A DNA stretch of 39,973 nucleotides. It comes from CAZWMK01 sp964635065. Its GTDB lineage: Bacteria > Pseudomonadota > Alphaproteobacteria > Sphingomonadales > Sphingomonadaceae. Positions 17,135 to 25,328 of this stretch are shown piece after piece; the stretch's first letter is position 1; each line of letters opens with the position of its first letter. Both the position numbers and the translations under genes were made by a program. The DNA lies in assembly GCA_964635065.1 (NCBI GenBank), contig CAZWMK010000010.1:1-39973 (forward strand), read 5' to 3'. A model generated the notes under the pieces. It saw only the letters and a list, made by a program, of their open reading frames with translations, was not told where the DNA came from and searched no databases.

Positions 17135-18691
17135 TCAAGCCTTGGCGCGACGACGCCGCAGATTGGCGATGAGATCGCGGTCGAAACCGCCCAGCAACCA
17201 GGCCGCGCCGAAATAGACCGGCAAGCCGGCGCCGACCAGAACGATGATACCCGCGATCCGCGAGAGCGCCGGGCCAGCAAACCAGCCATCGATGGCAGAC
17301 CGCAGGAGAAGCAGTATCGCCGCCATCATCAGTGCTGCGACAAGCTGGCCGCCCAGCCGCCGCCAGACAGGCCAGCGCAGGGTGAAATGACCGCGACGAT
17401 GCAGGATTGCATAAAGCAGCGCACAGTTGAACCAGCTCGACAGCGCGGTTGCCGCCGCCATGCCGCGAATACCATAAGGCTCGATGAGAAGCAGGATCAG
17501 GCCGACATTGACCGTGAGTGCGGTCGCCGCCGTCTTGACGGGCGTGCGCGTGTCGCCGCGCGCGAAAAAGCCGGGCGTCAGAACCTTGATCAGAACATAA
17601 GCGGGCAGTCCGGCCACGAGCGCGGACAGGACACCCGATGTCACGGCCGCATCGGCCAAGCTGAACTTGCCGCCAACATAAAAGGCCGACACGAGGGGCT
17701 GCGCACAGACCGCAAGACCGAACGCCGCCGGCACAGTCAGAAACATCGACAGTTCGACGGCCGTTGCCTGAATGCGGCTGGCCTGCGCTTCGTCCTTCTG
17801 GGTGATGAAGCGCGACAGCGTGGGCAGAATCGCCGTGCCAAGCGCAATGCCGATAACGCCAAGCGGCAACTGGTTCAGCCGGTCGGCATAATTGAGATAA
17901 GCCATCGAGCCTTGCGGCAGTTGAGTGACGAAAAACGTATCGATGAGCTGGCTCAGCTGATAAATGCCCGCGCCGAAGGTGGCGGGCAGGATGACCACGC
18001 CCAGTTGCTTCACGTCCGGTGTCAGCCTCGGCCAGCGCAGCCTGAGATCGATGCCCGCACGCTTCACCGCCCACAGCAGCCAGAAAAACTGCAACAACCC
18101 GGCGATGGTCACGGCGACGGCAAGGCTTTTTGCCGTGGCAATCGGCGTGTCCTGCACCGCCAGCGCCCCGGCGATCAGACAGATATTGAGCAGGATCGGC
18201 GCAGCCGCGGCCGCGGCAAAGCGCGACAGCGAGTTGAGGATGCCCGACAGCAGCGACACGATGCTGACCAGCATGAGATAAGGAAAGGCAATGCGCGTCA
18301 GTTCGACCGTCAGTTCGAACTTGCCCGGCACATCCTGATAGGACGACGCCATGAGCCAGACGAGCGCAGGCATGAAGATTTCCAGCAGCGCCGTGAACAA
18401 AAGCAGGATCGGGACAAACACGGCCAGCACATGCGCTGCGAAATTCTCACCCTCGGCCCGCCCGCCCGGCCCGTGCAGGTGACGGCTGAACATCGGGACG
18501 AACGCTGCGGAAAACGCGCCTTCGGCAAACAGCCGCCGGAACAGGTTGGGCAAGCGGAAGGCAACGAAAAAGGCGTCGGCGGCAAGGCCCGCGCCCAGAA
18601 TGCGCGACAACAGCATGTCGCGCGCAAAACCGAATATGCGACTGACAAGCGTCAGCCCGCCGATCACGCCCGTTGCCTTGACGATATTCAT
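17135..18691 (-). CDS. murJ: Lipid II flippase MurJ
   Basis: MurJ (MviN) moves lipid II across the inner membrane for peptidoglycan synthesis. The 518 residues are almost wholly hydrophobic, compatible with 14 transmembrane helices. They start with the family sequence SRIFGFARDMLLSRILGAG. The first-repeat segment FRLPNLFRRLFAEGAFSAAFVPMFS is present, followed by the matching later segment DRLNQLPLGVIGIALGTAILPTLSR. These contain the conserved Arg residues lining the cavity. The protein ends in a basic tail RRRRAKA. It lies between secB and trpS on the same strand, an order also seen in other Alphaproteobacteria as far as I recall. Confidence 0.96.
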   Translation of the reverse strand: MNIVKATGVIGGLTLVSRIFGFARDMLLSRILGAGLAADAFFVAFRLPNLFRRLFAEGAFSAAFVPMFSRHLHGPGGRAEGENFAAHVLAVFVPILLLFTALLEIFMPALVWLMASSYQDVPGKFELTVELTRIAFPYLMLVSIVSLLSGILNSLSRFAAAAAAPILLNICLIAGALAVQDTPIATAKSLAVAVTIAGLLQFFWLLWAVKRAGIDLRLRWPRLTPDVKQLGVVILPATFGAGIYQLSQLIDTFFVTQLPQGSMAYLNYADRLNQLPLGVIGIALGTAILPTLSRFITQKDEAQASRIQATAVELSMFLTVPAAFGLAVCAQPLVSAFYVGGKFSLADAAVTSGVLSALVAGLPAYVLIKVLTPGFFARGDTRTPVKTAATALTVNVGLILLLIEPYGIRGMAAATALSSWFNCALLYAILHRRGHFTLRWPVWRRLGGQLVAALMMAAILLLLRSAIDGWFAGPALSRIAGIIVLVGAGLPVYFGAAWLLGGFDRDLIANLRRRRAKA

Positions 18692-18720
18692 GCGGGCCGC
18701 CGCTTCCAGACGTCAACAGT

Positions 18721-19221
18721 TCAGGCGTGGCCGACCTGCTGGCCTTCGGGCACGGCGAACTGTTGTTCGCGCTGCGCCATGTAAAGCGCGGCAAAATCGA
18801 TCGGTTCGAGCAGCAGCGGCGGGAAGCCGCCATCGCGCGTGGCGTCGGCGATGATACGGCGCGCAAACGGGAACAGGAGGCGCGGCGCTTCGACGATGAG
18901 GAACGGCTCAAGCGCCTCGTCGGGCACATTGCGCAGGCCGAAGACGCCGCCATAGAGCAGCTCAACGGCAAAAGCAGTGCCTTCGTCATGCTTGGCGCTT
19001 GCCGTGATCTTCAGTTCGACTTCAAAGACGTCGTCGCCCGCGCGGCGTGCGTTGACGTTGACATTGACTTCGATCTGCGGTTGACCCTCCATCTGGAAGC
19101 TGCGCGGCGCGTTCGGATTTTCGAACGACAGATCCTTCACATATTGCGCAAGAATGCCGACCTGCGGCTGGGTGTCGAGGCCGTCGGCCAGCGGTTCGGC
19201 ATTGTTTTCAGTGTCAGCCAT
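18721..19221 (-). CDS. secB: Protein-export chaperone SecB
   Basis: SecB keeps secretory preproteins unfolded and hands them to SecA. The 166 residues show the family core VGILAQYVKDLSFENPNAPRSF, then VNVNVNARRAGDDVFEVELKITASA, then FAVELLYGGVFGL and the ILLVEAPRLLFPF-like segment FLIVEAPRLLFPFARRIIADATRDGGFPPLLLEPIDF. AGGAAAAC lies just before the ATG at 19221. The gene begins a minus-strand run and faces timA across 238 bases that contain no gene I can support. Both neighbours act on membrane-directed proteins. Confidence 0.97.
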   Translation of the reverse strand: MADTENNAEPLADGLDTQPQVGILAQYVKDLSFENPNAPRSFQMEGQPQIEVNVNVNARRAGDDVFEVELKITASAKHDEGTAFAVELLYGGVFGLRNVPDEALEPFLIVEAPRLLFPFARRIIADATRDGGFPPLLLEPIDFAALYMAQREQQFAVPEGQQVGHA

Positions 19222-19459
19222 GGTCTGTTTTCCTGTCCGGATAGATGAAAATTATTTGCCGGCTGGCTATCAGGCTGGCGGGGAACTGGCAAGCGCGTCC
19301 CTTGCCGGATCGGCTGTAACGCCTATCTAGATGGGGCGAAGCGCCAAGAATACGCACCAGTCTGTGCGTTGGATTCGACGCATGGAAACCTTGTTGCTAT
19401 GCTGGCCGACGGATACAGCACAGTCGTATTCCAAAATATTAGATCAAGACGGAGCGAAC

Positions 19460-20131
19460 ATGTCGGACAATGGCGGATTGGTCGAAATCATCTTTCTGGC
19501 CATGCTGGCAGGTTTCATCGCCCTGCGCCTCTACAGCGTCCTCGGTCGCCGCACCGGCCATGAGAATCCGCTAGGCGAAGGCACGGGCCGTCCGTCGATC
19601 CGCATGTCGGATTTCGAGGGCAAGACTGGCGACGCCGCCTTTGACAGCCGCCCCGTCCTGCCCGAAGGGCTGAATCCCGAACTGCGGGCGCCGCTGATGG
19701 CTATCATGCAGGCCGACCCCGGCTTCGATCCGGCCCGCTTTGTCGCGGGCGCGCGTGCTGCCTATGGCATGATCCTCGAAGCATTCTGGACCGGCGACAT
19801 CAAGACACTCGAAGACTATGCCTCCGACGACGTCGCCCTGCAATTCCGTCATGCCATCGACCAGCGCACGGCTGATGGTCTGCGGCTCGAAAACAAGCTG
19901 GTACGGATCGACCATGCCGAAATCGTCAGCGCCCAGCTATCGGGCAGCATGGCCGAAGTCACCGTGCGCTTCGACGCCGATCTCATTGCCATCACGCGCA
20001 ACAGCGCGGGCCAGATCGTCGCCGGTTCGACCAGCGATGCCATCGCCACGCATGATATCTGGACGTTCAGCCGCCATGTCGGTTCGAGCGATCCGAACTG
20101 GCTCCTGATCGCAACCGACGCGCAGGACTGA
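19460..20131 (+). CDS. timA: Tim44/TimA family putative adaptor protein
   Basis: This 223-residue protein resembles alphaproteobacterial TimA, the bacterial relative of mitochondrial Tim44. One transmembrane segment (about residues 8-25, EIIFLAMLAGFIALRLYSVL) is followed by a linker and a Tim44-like domain (~75-220) with FVAGARAAYGMILEAFWTGDIKTLEDYAS. The open frame runs 43 codons further upstream, but the ATG at 19460 has GGAG six bases before it and starts at the conserved MSDN. It begins the timA-mltA-smr series on the plus strand, divergent from secB. In other Alphaproteobacteria, as I recall, a similar order includes fxsA; it is not in this gap. Confidence 0.9.
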   Translation: MSDNGGLVEIIFLAMLAGFIALRLYSVLGRRTGHENPLGEGTGRPSIRMSDFEGKTGDAAFDSRPVLPEGLNPELRAPLMAIMQADPGFDPARFVAGARAAYGMILEAFWTGDIKTLEDYASDDVALQFRHAIDQRTADGLRLENKLVRIDHAEIVSAQLSGSMAEVTVRFDADLIAITRNSAGQIVAGSTSDAIATHDIWTFSRHVGSSDPNWLLIATDAQD

Positions 20132-20211
20132 CCGCCGGCGCGGGCAGGGGCTGGCCATGGCCTCTTGCTGCGATTATCCAGACCACTCCCTGATCCGGCC
20201 GGAGGCTTTCA

Positions 20212-21435
20212 GTGCGTCGTTTTTCCCTGCTTGCCGTCCTGTTTCTGGTTGCCGCCTGCGCAGCGCCACGCGTGACGCCGCCCGTCACGCCGCCGCCGCC
20301 GGTCCAACCCGTGCCCGCCATCACACCGCCGGAGACAGCGGCAGCCATCGGGGTCAGTGCCGCGCCGGCCCTGGCCGCATTGAGCGGATGGCAGGACGCC
20401 GATCCTGCCGACCTTGATACTGCCCGCCGCACTTTTGCCCGCTCATGCCCCATACTGCTGCGGCGCGCCGACCAGAGCGGCCTGACACAGCCAGCAGACT
20501 GGACAGCCGCCTGCGCCGACGCCGCAACCGCTGCCGATGCCCGGCGGTTCTTCCAGACCCATTTCACTCCTGTTCGCGTCGCTGACGGCATGGGACTGAA
20601 TACCGGCTATTTCGAACCGGAAATCGCGGGCAGCCGTGTGCGTGCACCCGGCTTTGACGTGCCGGTGCTGGCACGGCCTACCGATCTCGTCGATGTCGAT
20701 CTTGGCCTGTTTTCCGACAGCCTGAAAGGCAAGCGCATCAGAGGCCGCGTCGAGGGACAGGCGCTGAGGCCCTATCCTGACCGCGGCGCGATCGAGGATG
20801 GCGCCCTTGGCCCGGTCGCCCGCCCGATTGCATGGGCGTCGGACCCTTATGAATTTTTCTTCCTGCAAATCCAGGGCTCCGGGCGCCTGCGCCTGCCCGA
20901 TGGCAGCATCATGCGCATCGGCTATGATAGCCAGAATGGCCGGGACTATACCGGCATTGGAAAACTGTTGCGCGCGCGCGGTCTGCTTGCCCCCGGTCAG
21001 GCGACCATGGACGGGATCATTGCATGGCTGCGCGCCAATCCCGATCAGGGCCGGGCGCTGATGCGCGAAAATAAAAGCTATGTCTTCTTTCGTGAACTGA
21101 CCGGCGACGGGCCGCTCGGAGCGCTCAATGTCGCAGTCACGCCCGAGGTCACCGTTGCCGCCGATCCGAAATTCGTGCCGCTTGGTGCCCCTTTGTGGCT
21201 TGAGACGACGATTGCCGAAAATGGCAGCTACCGCCCCCGCACCTCGATGTGGGTGGCACAGGATACCGGCGGCGCGATCAAGGGCGCCAATCGTTTCGAT
21301 CTGTTCTGGGGACCGGGTGCGCGCGCCCGCGCGATTGCAGGCGCATTGTCAGCGCAGGGCCGGGCGACACTGCTGTTGCCGCATGCGGCCGCCGCACGCC
21401 TTCTGGCGGCACGCAATGACGCGCCGGCGCAGTGA
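20212..21435 (+). CDS. mltA: Membrane-bound lytic murein transglycosylase A
   Basis: MltA is an outer-membrane lipoprotein that cleaves the MurNAc-GlcNAc bond of peptidoglycan, forming 1,6-anhydro ends. The 407 residues start with a lipoprotein signal peptide and lipobox LVAAC (C16), then a Pro-rich linker. The MltA domain includes GYFEPEIAGSR, the insert YEFFFLQIQGSGRLRLPDG, and the C-terminal 3D domain with WVAQDTGGAIKG. D351 in that motif matches the catalytic Asp, and D363 follows in NRFDLFWG. The start codon is GTG at 20212, supported by GGAGG six bases upstream. It ends within the start of the Smr gene (20-base overlap). Confidence 0.95.
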   Translation: MRRFSLLAVLFLVAACAAPRVTPPVTPPPPVQPVPAITPPETAAAIGVSAAPALAALSGWQDADPADLDTARRTFARSCPILLRRADQSGLTQPADWTAACADAATAADARRFFQTHFTPVRVADGMGLNTGYFEPEIAGSRVRAPGFDVPVLARPTDLVDVDLGLFSDSLKGKRIRGRVEGQALRPYPDRGAIEDGALGPVARPIAWASDPYEFFFLQIQGSGRLRLPDGSIMRIGYDSQNGRDYTGIGKLLRARGLLAPGQATMDGIIAWLRANPDQGRALMRENKSYVFFRELTGDGPLGALNVAVTPEVTVAADPKFVPLGAPLWLETTIAENGSYRPRTSMWVAQDTGGAIKGANRFDLFWGPGARARAIAGALSAQGRATLLLPHAAAARLLAARNDAPAQ

Positions 21436-21988
21436 CCGCCTGAGCGATGACGACGCCGCGCTGTGGGCGCGGGTGGCCGCAACTGTCGTGCCGCTGCCCG
21501 GACGCAGCGCACCGCCCGTCCTGCCCGGACCGCCGCGTCCTGCCCTGCCGCGCGCCACGGAGATCGCGCCGCCACGGCGCAAGTCGCAGGCTGCGGCCCC
21601 GCCGCCGGTGCCGCCTGTCGCCCATGCCTCGCTCGATGGCGGCTGGGATCGCAAACTATCGTCGGGCAAGCTGTCGCCCGATCGCACCATCGACCTGCAT
21701 GGCCACACCCGCGACGAAGCGCACGACCAATTGCGTTTCGCCATTCCCGACGCTTTTGCAACAGGCGCGCGCGTCTTGCTGGTCATCACCGGACGCGGCG
21801 GACCGGCGCGCAGCGGGATCGACACCATGCACGGCCAGCGCAGTCGCGGCGTAATCCGTGCCAGCCTGCACCATTGGCTGGACACCCCGGACTTGCGGCA
21901 TTTCATCGCTGCCGTGCGCCCGGCCCATCCCCGCCATGGCGGACATGGCGCCTTCTATGTCATCCTGCGCCGCAAACGCAGCAGCTAA
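21416..21988 (+). CDS. Smr/MutS2-like domain protein
   Basis: This 190-residue protein has a Pro/Ala/Arg-rich N-terminal region (residues ~25-70) and a C-terminal Smr domain (~85-190). The Smr motif is DLHGHTRDEA, followed by VLLVITGRGG in place of the common TGKG, and by HGGHGAFYVILRRKR at the end. Smr domains are nucleases or nucleic-acid binders; stand-alone small Smr proteins in Alphaproteobacteria are common downstream of mltA. Translation probably begins at the ATG at 21416, which overlaps mltA by 20 bases. The biological substrate is unknown. Confidence 0.88.
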   Translation: MTRRRSDRLSDDDAALWARVAATVVPLPGRSAPPVLPGPPRPALPRATEIAPPRRKSQAAAPPPVPPVAHASLDGGWDRKLSSGKLSPDRTIDLHGHTRDEAHDQLRFAIPDAFATGARVLLVITGRGGPARSGIDTMHGQRSRGVIRASLHHWLDTPDLRHFIAAVRPAHPRHGGHGAFYVILRRKRSS

Positions 21989-22001
21989 GAGAGGAAAGAC
22001 G

Positions 22002-22358
22002 ATGCACAAAGACTGGCCGCAAATGGCGACCGAATTGTCGGGGGCGATCAAGGAAGTCCGTCAGGGCGCGCCCGAGACGATGAAGGCTTTTTCCAGCCTT
22101 GCCCGTTCCGCGCTTGAAGCCAATGCGCTTGATACCAAGACCAAGGAACTGATCGCGCTCGGTATCGCGGTCGCCATCCGCTGCGACGGCTGCGTTGCCT
22201 TTCACGCCGAAGCCGCCGTCAAGCAGGGCGCGACGCGCGCGGAAGTGATGGAAACAATGGGCATGGCGATCTACATGGGGGCCGGCCCCAGCCTGATGTA
22301 TGCCGCCCAGGCAGTCGAAGCCTTCGACCAGTTTGCTGCCAAGAAGGCCGGGGACTGA
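22002..22358 (+). CDS. Carboxymuconolactone decarboxylase / AhpD-like protein
   Basis: This 118-residue helical protein belongs to the carboxymuconolactone decarboxylase family. It carries the AhpD-type redox-site pattern CDGCVAFHAEAAVKQGATRAEV, with two cysteines (C-x2-C) and the His three residues later. It could therefore act as a thiol peroxidase-like or disulfide reductase protein rather than as a decarboxylase. GAGGAAAG precedes the ATG at 22002 by a few bases. The stop codon lies inside the loop of a perfect 12-base inverted repeat (22343-22372) shared with the convergent hslU end. No partner (AhpC) lies in this window, so the role is open. Confidence 0.88.
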   Translation: MHKDWPQMATELSGAIKEVRQGAPETMKAFSSLARSALEANALDTKTKELIALGIAVAIRCDGCVAFHAEAAVKQGATRAEVMETMGMAIYMGAGPSLMYAAQAVEAFDQFAAKKAGD

Positions 22359-22372
22359 CCTCCCCGGCCTTC
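22343..22372. terminator. Bidirectional hairpin between AhpD-like gene and hslU
   Basis: A perfect 12-base stem, GAAGGCCGGGGA and TCCCCGGCCTTC, with a 6-base loop lies between convergent genes. The TGA stop of the plus-strand gene is in the loop. The hslU stop is only 5 bases past the stem. T-tracts on both sides are weak (TTCT on each strand), so termination may rely on the stem. Confidence 0.65.
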
Positions 22373-22376
22373 TGGG

Positions 22377-23675
22377 TCAGAGGATGAACTTCGACAGATC
22401 GTTGTCGCGGGCAATTGCCGCCAGTTGCTTTTCGACATAGGCGGCATCGACGACCAACTGGCCGCCCGCCTGTTCACTGGCCTCGAAGCTGACATCTTCC
22501 AGCAGCTTTTCCATCACCGTCTGCAAACGACGCGCGCCGATATTCTCGACACGTTCGTTGACCTCGGCGGCAATGCGCGCGATGGCATCGAGACCATCCT
22601 CGGTAAAGCTGAGGTCAAAACCTTCGGTGGCAATCAGGGCGCTGTATTGCCGGATCAGCGAGGCTTCGGTTTCGGTCAGAATGCGGCGGAAATCGGCTTG
22701 CGTCAGCCCCTTCAGCTCGACACGGATCGGCAGGCGCCCCTGAAGTTCGGGAAGCAGGTCCGAAGGCTTGGCGACGTGAAAGGCGCCCGAGGCGATGAAC
22801 AGGATATGGTCGGTTTTCACCGGGCCATATTTGGTGGCGACCGTCGTGCCCTCGATCAGCGGCAACAGATCGCGCTGCACGCCCTCGCGGCTGACCGAAC
22901 CGCCGCGCACGTCGCTGGCGGCGATCTTGTCGATTTCATCGAGGAAAACGATGCCGTTCTGCTCGGCGGCACGAATGGCATCGCGCTGGATCTCGTCATT
23001 GTCGAGACGCTTGTCCGATTCCTCGGCCACCAGCACTTCCCACGCCTGTTCGACCGGCATCTTGCGCCGCCGCGTGCGCCCGCCCATCGCTTTTCCGAAC
23101 ATTTCGGTGAGGTTGATCATGCCGACCTGACCGCCCATGCCAGGCACCTCGAACGGCATGGCGCCACTGTCCTCGACCTCGATCTCGACTTCTCGACCGG
23201 CCATCTGCCCGCCTTTGAAGCGGTCGCGGAAAGCAAGCCGTGTTGCCTCGGACGCATCCTTGCCGACAAGCGCATCAAGCAGACGTACTTCGGCGGCCTC
23301 TTCGGCCTTGTCGCGCACGCCCGCACGCCGGGCGTCGCGAACCAGCCGGATCGCTTCTTCGACCAGATCGCGGATGATCGAATCGACGTCGCGCCCGACA
23401 TAGCCGACTTCGGTGAACTTGGTGGCCTCGATCTTGAGAAAGGGCGCCTCGGCCAGCCGCGCAAGGCGACGGCTGATCTCGGTCTTGCCGCACCCGGTCG
23501 GCCCGATCATCAGGATATTCTTCGGGTTGACCTCGTCGCGCAGATCTTCGGGCAACTGCTGCCGCCGCCAGCGGTTGCGCAGGGCAACGGCCACTGCACG
23601 CTTCGCATCGGTCTGGCCGACAATGTGACGATCCAGCGCCTCGACCACGGCGCGAGGGGTAAGAGCAGCCATCAT
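22377..23675 (-). CDS. hslU: HslU ATPase of the HslVU protease
   Basis: HslU unfolds substrates and feeds them into the HslV peptidase. The 432 residues contain Walker A GPTGCGKT (58-65), the I-domain insertion (~110-240), and Walker B FLDEIDKI. GAFHVAKPSDLLPELQGRLPIRVEL (sensor 1 and arginine finger region) and the C-terminal GARRLQTVMEKLLEDVSFEAS (sensor 2) follow. It ends with the typical DLSKFIL tail that docks into HslV. The start at 23675 overlaps the hslV stop (ATGATG, either ATG possible), so hslV and hslU are coupled. Confidence 0.98.
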   Translation of the reverse strand: MMAALTPRAVVEALDRHIVGQTDAKRAVAVALRNRWRRQQLPEDLRDEVNPKNILMIGPTGCGKTEISRRLARLAEAPFLKIEATKFTEVGYVGRDVDSIIRDLVEEAIRLVRDARRAGVRDKAEEAAEVRLLDALVGKDASEATRLAFRDRFKGGQMAGREVEIEVEDSGAMPFEVPGMGGQVGMINLTEMFGKAMGGRTRRRKMPVEQAWEVLVAEESDKRLDNDEIQRDAIRAAEQNGIVFLDEIDKIAASDVRGGSVSREGVQRDLLPLIEGTTVATKYGPVKTDHILFIASGAFHVAKPSDLLPELQGRLPIRVELKGLTQADFRRILTETEASLIRQYSALIATEGFDLSFTEDGLDAIARIAAEVNERVENIGARRLQTVMEKLLEDVSFEASEQAGGQLVVDAAYVEKQLAAIARDNDLSKFIL

Positions 23676-24229
23676 TTCACGGACTCCAGCACTTCGACGG
23701 TCAGGTTTTCATTGGTGTAAACGCAGATGTCGGCCGCGACCTTCATCGACCGGCGGACAATCGTTTCAGCATCGAAACTGTCAACATCAGCCAGCGCGCG
23801 GGCTGCCGACAAGGCATAGTTCCCCCCGGAGCCGATGGCGGCGATGCCGTCATTGGGTTCCAGCACATCGCCGTTTCCGGTGAGAATCAGCGTCACCTCC
23901 TTGTCGGCGACGATCATCATCGCCTCCAGCCGCCGGAGATAACGATCGGTGCGCCAGTCCTTGGCCAGTTCGACCGCCGCGCGCATCAGCTGGCCGGGAA
24001 AGCGTTCAAGCTTGGCCTCCAGCCGTTCGAACAGGGTGAAAGCATCGGCGGTGGATCCGGCAAAGCCGCCGACCACCGCACCATCCGCGCCAAGGCGGCG
24101 GACTTTTCGGGCATTGGCCTTCATGACGGTCTGGCCCAAAGAGACCTGACCGTCACCTGCGACGACAACCTTGCCGCTTTTGCGTACGGAAAGAATCGTC
24201 GTGCCGTGCATGGTGGGCGTTTCAGACAT
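23672..24229 (-). CDS. hslV: HslV peptidase of the HslVU protease
   Basis: HslV is the threonine peptidase that forms the core of the HslVU proteasome-like complex. From the ATG at 24229 the protein has 185 residues, beginning MSETPTMHGTTILSVRK. By family analogy the propeptide is removed before T10 (Thr-Thr-Ile), exposing the catalytic threonine. GDGQVSLGQTVMKANARKVRRL, with its catalytic lysine, and AIGSGGNYALSAARAL are conserved. The frame runs nine codons further upstream, but the MSET start and AAGGA 11 bases before it are typical. A possible RpoH-type promoter lies at 24279-24307. hslU overlaps its end. Confidence 0.97.
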   Translation of the reverse strand: MSETPTMHGTTILSVRKSGKVVVAGDGQVSLGQTVMKANARKVRRLGADGAVVGGFAGSTADAFTLFERLEAKLERFPGQLMRAAVELAKDWRTDRYLRRLEAMMIVADKEVTLILTGNGDVLEPNDGIAAIGSGGNYALSAARALADVDSFDAETIVRRSMKVAADICVYTNENLTVEVLESVK

Positions 24230-24278
24230 GGCGGGAGAGTTCCTTGCTGGATTCAAACGCGAGAACAGGATGCGGCCG

Positions 24279-24307
24279 ATATGGGAAACGATTTCCGGCT
24301 TGGCAAT
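24279..24307 (-). promoter_or_regulatory. Possible RpoH (heat-shock) promoter of hslVU
   Basis: On the minus strand ATTG (24307-24304), an 18-base spacer and CCCATAT (24285-24279) resemble the alphaproteobacterial RpoH consensus CTTG-N17/18-CYTATNT. Its predicted start would be about 40 bases before the hslV ATG. hslVU is a classical heat-shock operon, so the site is plausible. The -35 box misses one of the four conserved bases. Confidence 0.4.
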
Positions 24308-24645
24308 CAGCTGAGATCACCGGCAAACATGAAAGCGACAGCACCAATCAGGCAGGCGAAAGCGCCAAGGTGGTTCCAGCGCAGACCCTCCCCCAGATAG
24401 ACGACAGCAAAAACTCCGAAAACCGACAGCGACACAACCTCTTGCACAACCTTCAGCTGACCGCCAGTCATGCCACTGGCAAAACCGATGCGGTTGGCGG
24501 GAACGGCCAGACTATATTCGATCAGTGCAATCCCCCAACTGATCAGCACCACCTTCCACAGCGCCATCGTCGGACTTTTCAGGTGCCAGTACCAGGCAAC
24601 CGTCATGAACAGGTTCGACAGTGTCAGCAGCGCCACAGTCGGCAT
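24307..24645 (-). CDS. DUF486 family small membrane protein
   Basis: This 112-residue protein belongs to the DUF486 (DMT-superfamily-like) group. It has four predicted transmembrane helices: about residues 2-20, 32-50, 66-86 and 92-108. GGGGGAT precedes the ATG at 24645 and favours it over the in-frame ATG eight codons earlier. The family's substrate and function are unknown. The gene is divergent from hisB and immediately upstream of hslV, whose possible heat-shock promoter overlaps its stop codon. Confidence 0.82.
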   Translation of the reverse strand: MPTVALLTLSNLFMTVAWYWHLKSPTMALWKVVLISWGIALIEYSLAVPANRIGFASGMTGGQLKVVQEVVSLSVFGVFAVVYLGEGLRWNHLGAFACLIGAVAFMFAGDLS

Positions 24646-24719
24646 GGCATATCCCCCAGAAGCTTCCAATTAGCGGCAGACGCGCTATAGCGCAGTAAGG
24701 CTAGGAATTGGAAACGCAC

Positions 24720-25328
24720 ATGCGGCAGGCAAAAGTCACACGCGACACCACCGAGACGCAGATAACGGTCGAAGTGAACCTCGACGGCACTGGCGTCTAT
24801 GACGTCGAGACAGGGATCGGCTTTTTCGATCACATGCTCGAACAACTGTCGCGCCACTCGCTGATCGACATTCGCGTGCGCGCCAAGGGCGACCTGCACA
24901 TCGATGCGCACCACACCGTCGAGGATACCGGCATCGCGCTTGGACAGGCCGTCCTGCAGGCGCTGGGCGACCGGCGCGGCATCACACGCTATGGCCATGC
25001 CTATGTTCCGATGGATGAGGCGCTGACACGCGTCGCGCTCGACATTTCGGGCCGCCCCTATCTCGTCTGGAAAGTCGCGTTCAGCCAGCCGCAGATGGGC
25101 ACGATGGATACCGAACTGTTCAAGGAATGGTTCCATGCCTTTGCCGGCACGGCGGGCCTGACGCTGCACGTCGAAAATCTCTATGGCACCAACAATCACC
25201 ATATTGTCGAAAGCAGCTTCAAGGCGCTTGCCCGTGCATTGCGCATGGCCGTGACGCTGGATGACCGCAAGCTGGACAGCGTGCCATCCACCAAGGGCAC
25301 GCTGGGCGGGGTGAAAGCCAATGGCTGA
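24720..25328 (+). CDS. hisB: Imidazoleglycerol-phosphate dehydratase
   Basis: HisB dehydrates imidazoleglycerol phosphate to imidazoleacetol phosphate, step six of histidine synthesis. The 202 residues hold both metal-binding signatures, DAHHTVEDTGIALGQ and NNHHIVESSFKALARAL. FFDHMLEQLSRHSLIDI lies between residues ~33 and 50. It is the monofunctional enzyme without a phosphatase domain. A TTG four codons upstream is possible, but the ATG at 24720 has GGAAA 6-7 bases before it. It starts the his run on the plus strand, divergent from the DUF486 gene across 74 bases, and overlaps hisH by 8 bases. Confidence 0.97.
   Translation: MRQAKVTRDTTETQITVEVNLDGTGVYDVETGIGFFDHMLEQLSRHSLIDIRVRAKGDLHIDAHHTVEDTGIALGQAVLQALGDRRGITRYGHAYVPMDEALTRVALDISGRPYLVWKVAFSQPQMGTMDTELFKEWFHAFAGTAGLTLHVENLYGTNNHHIVESSFKALARALRMAVTLDDRKLDSVPSTKGTLGGVKANG

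Noticed and set aside
16646..18784. 712-codon plus-strand frame opposite trpS and murJ
   Set aside because: It is an antisense shadow: its residues are low-complexity Arg/Gln/Ala-rich with no domain, and the opposite strand encodes full-length MurJ.
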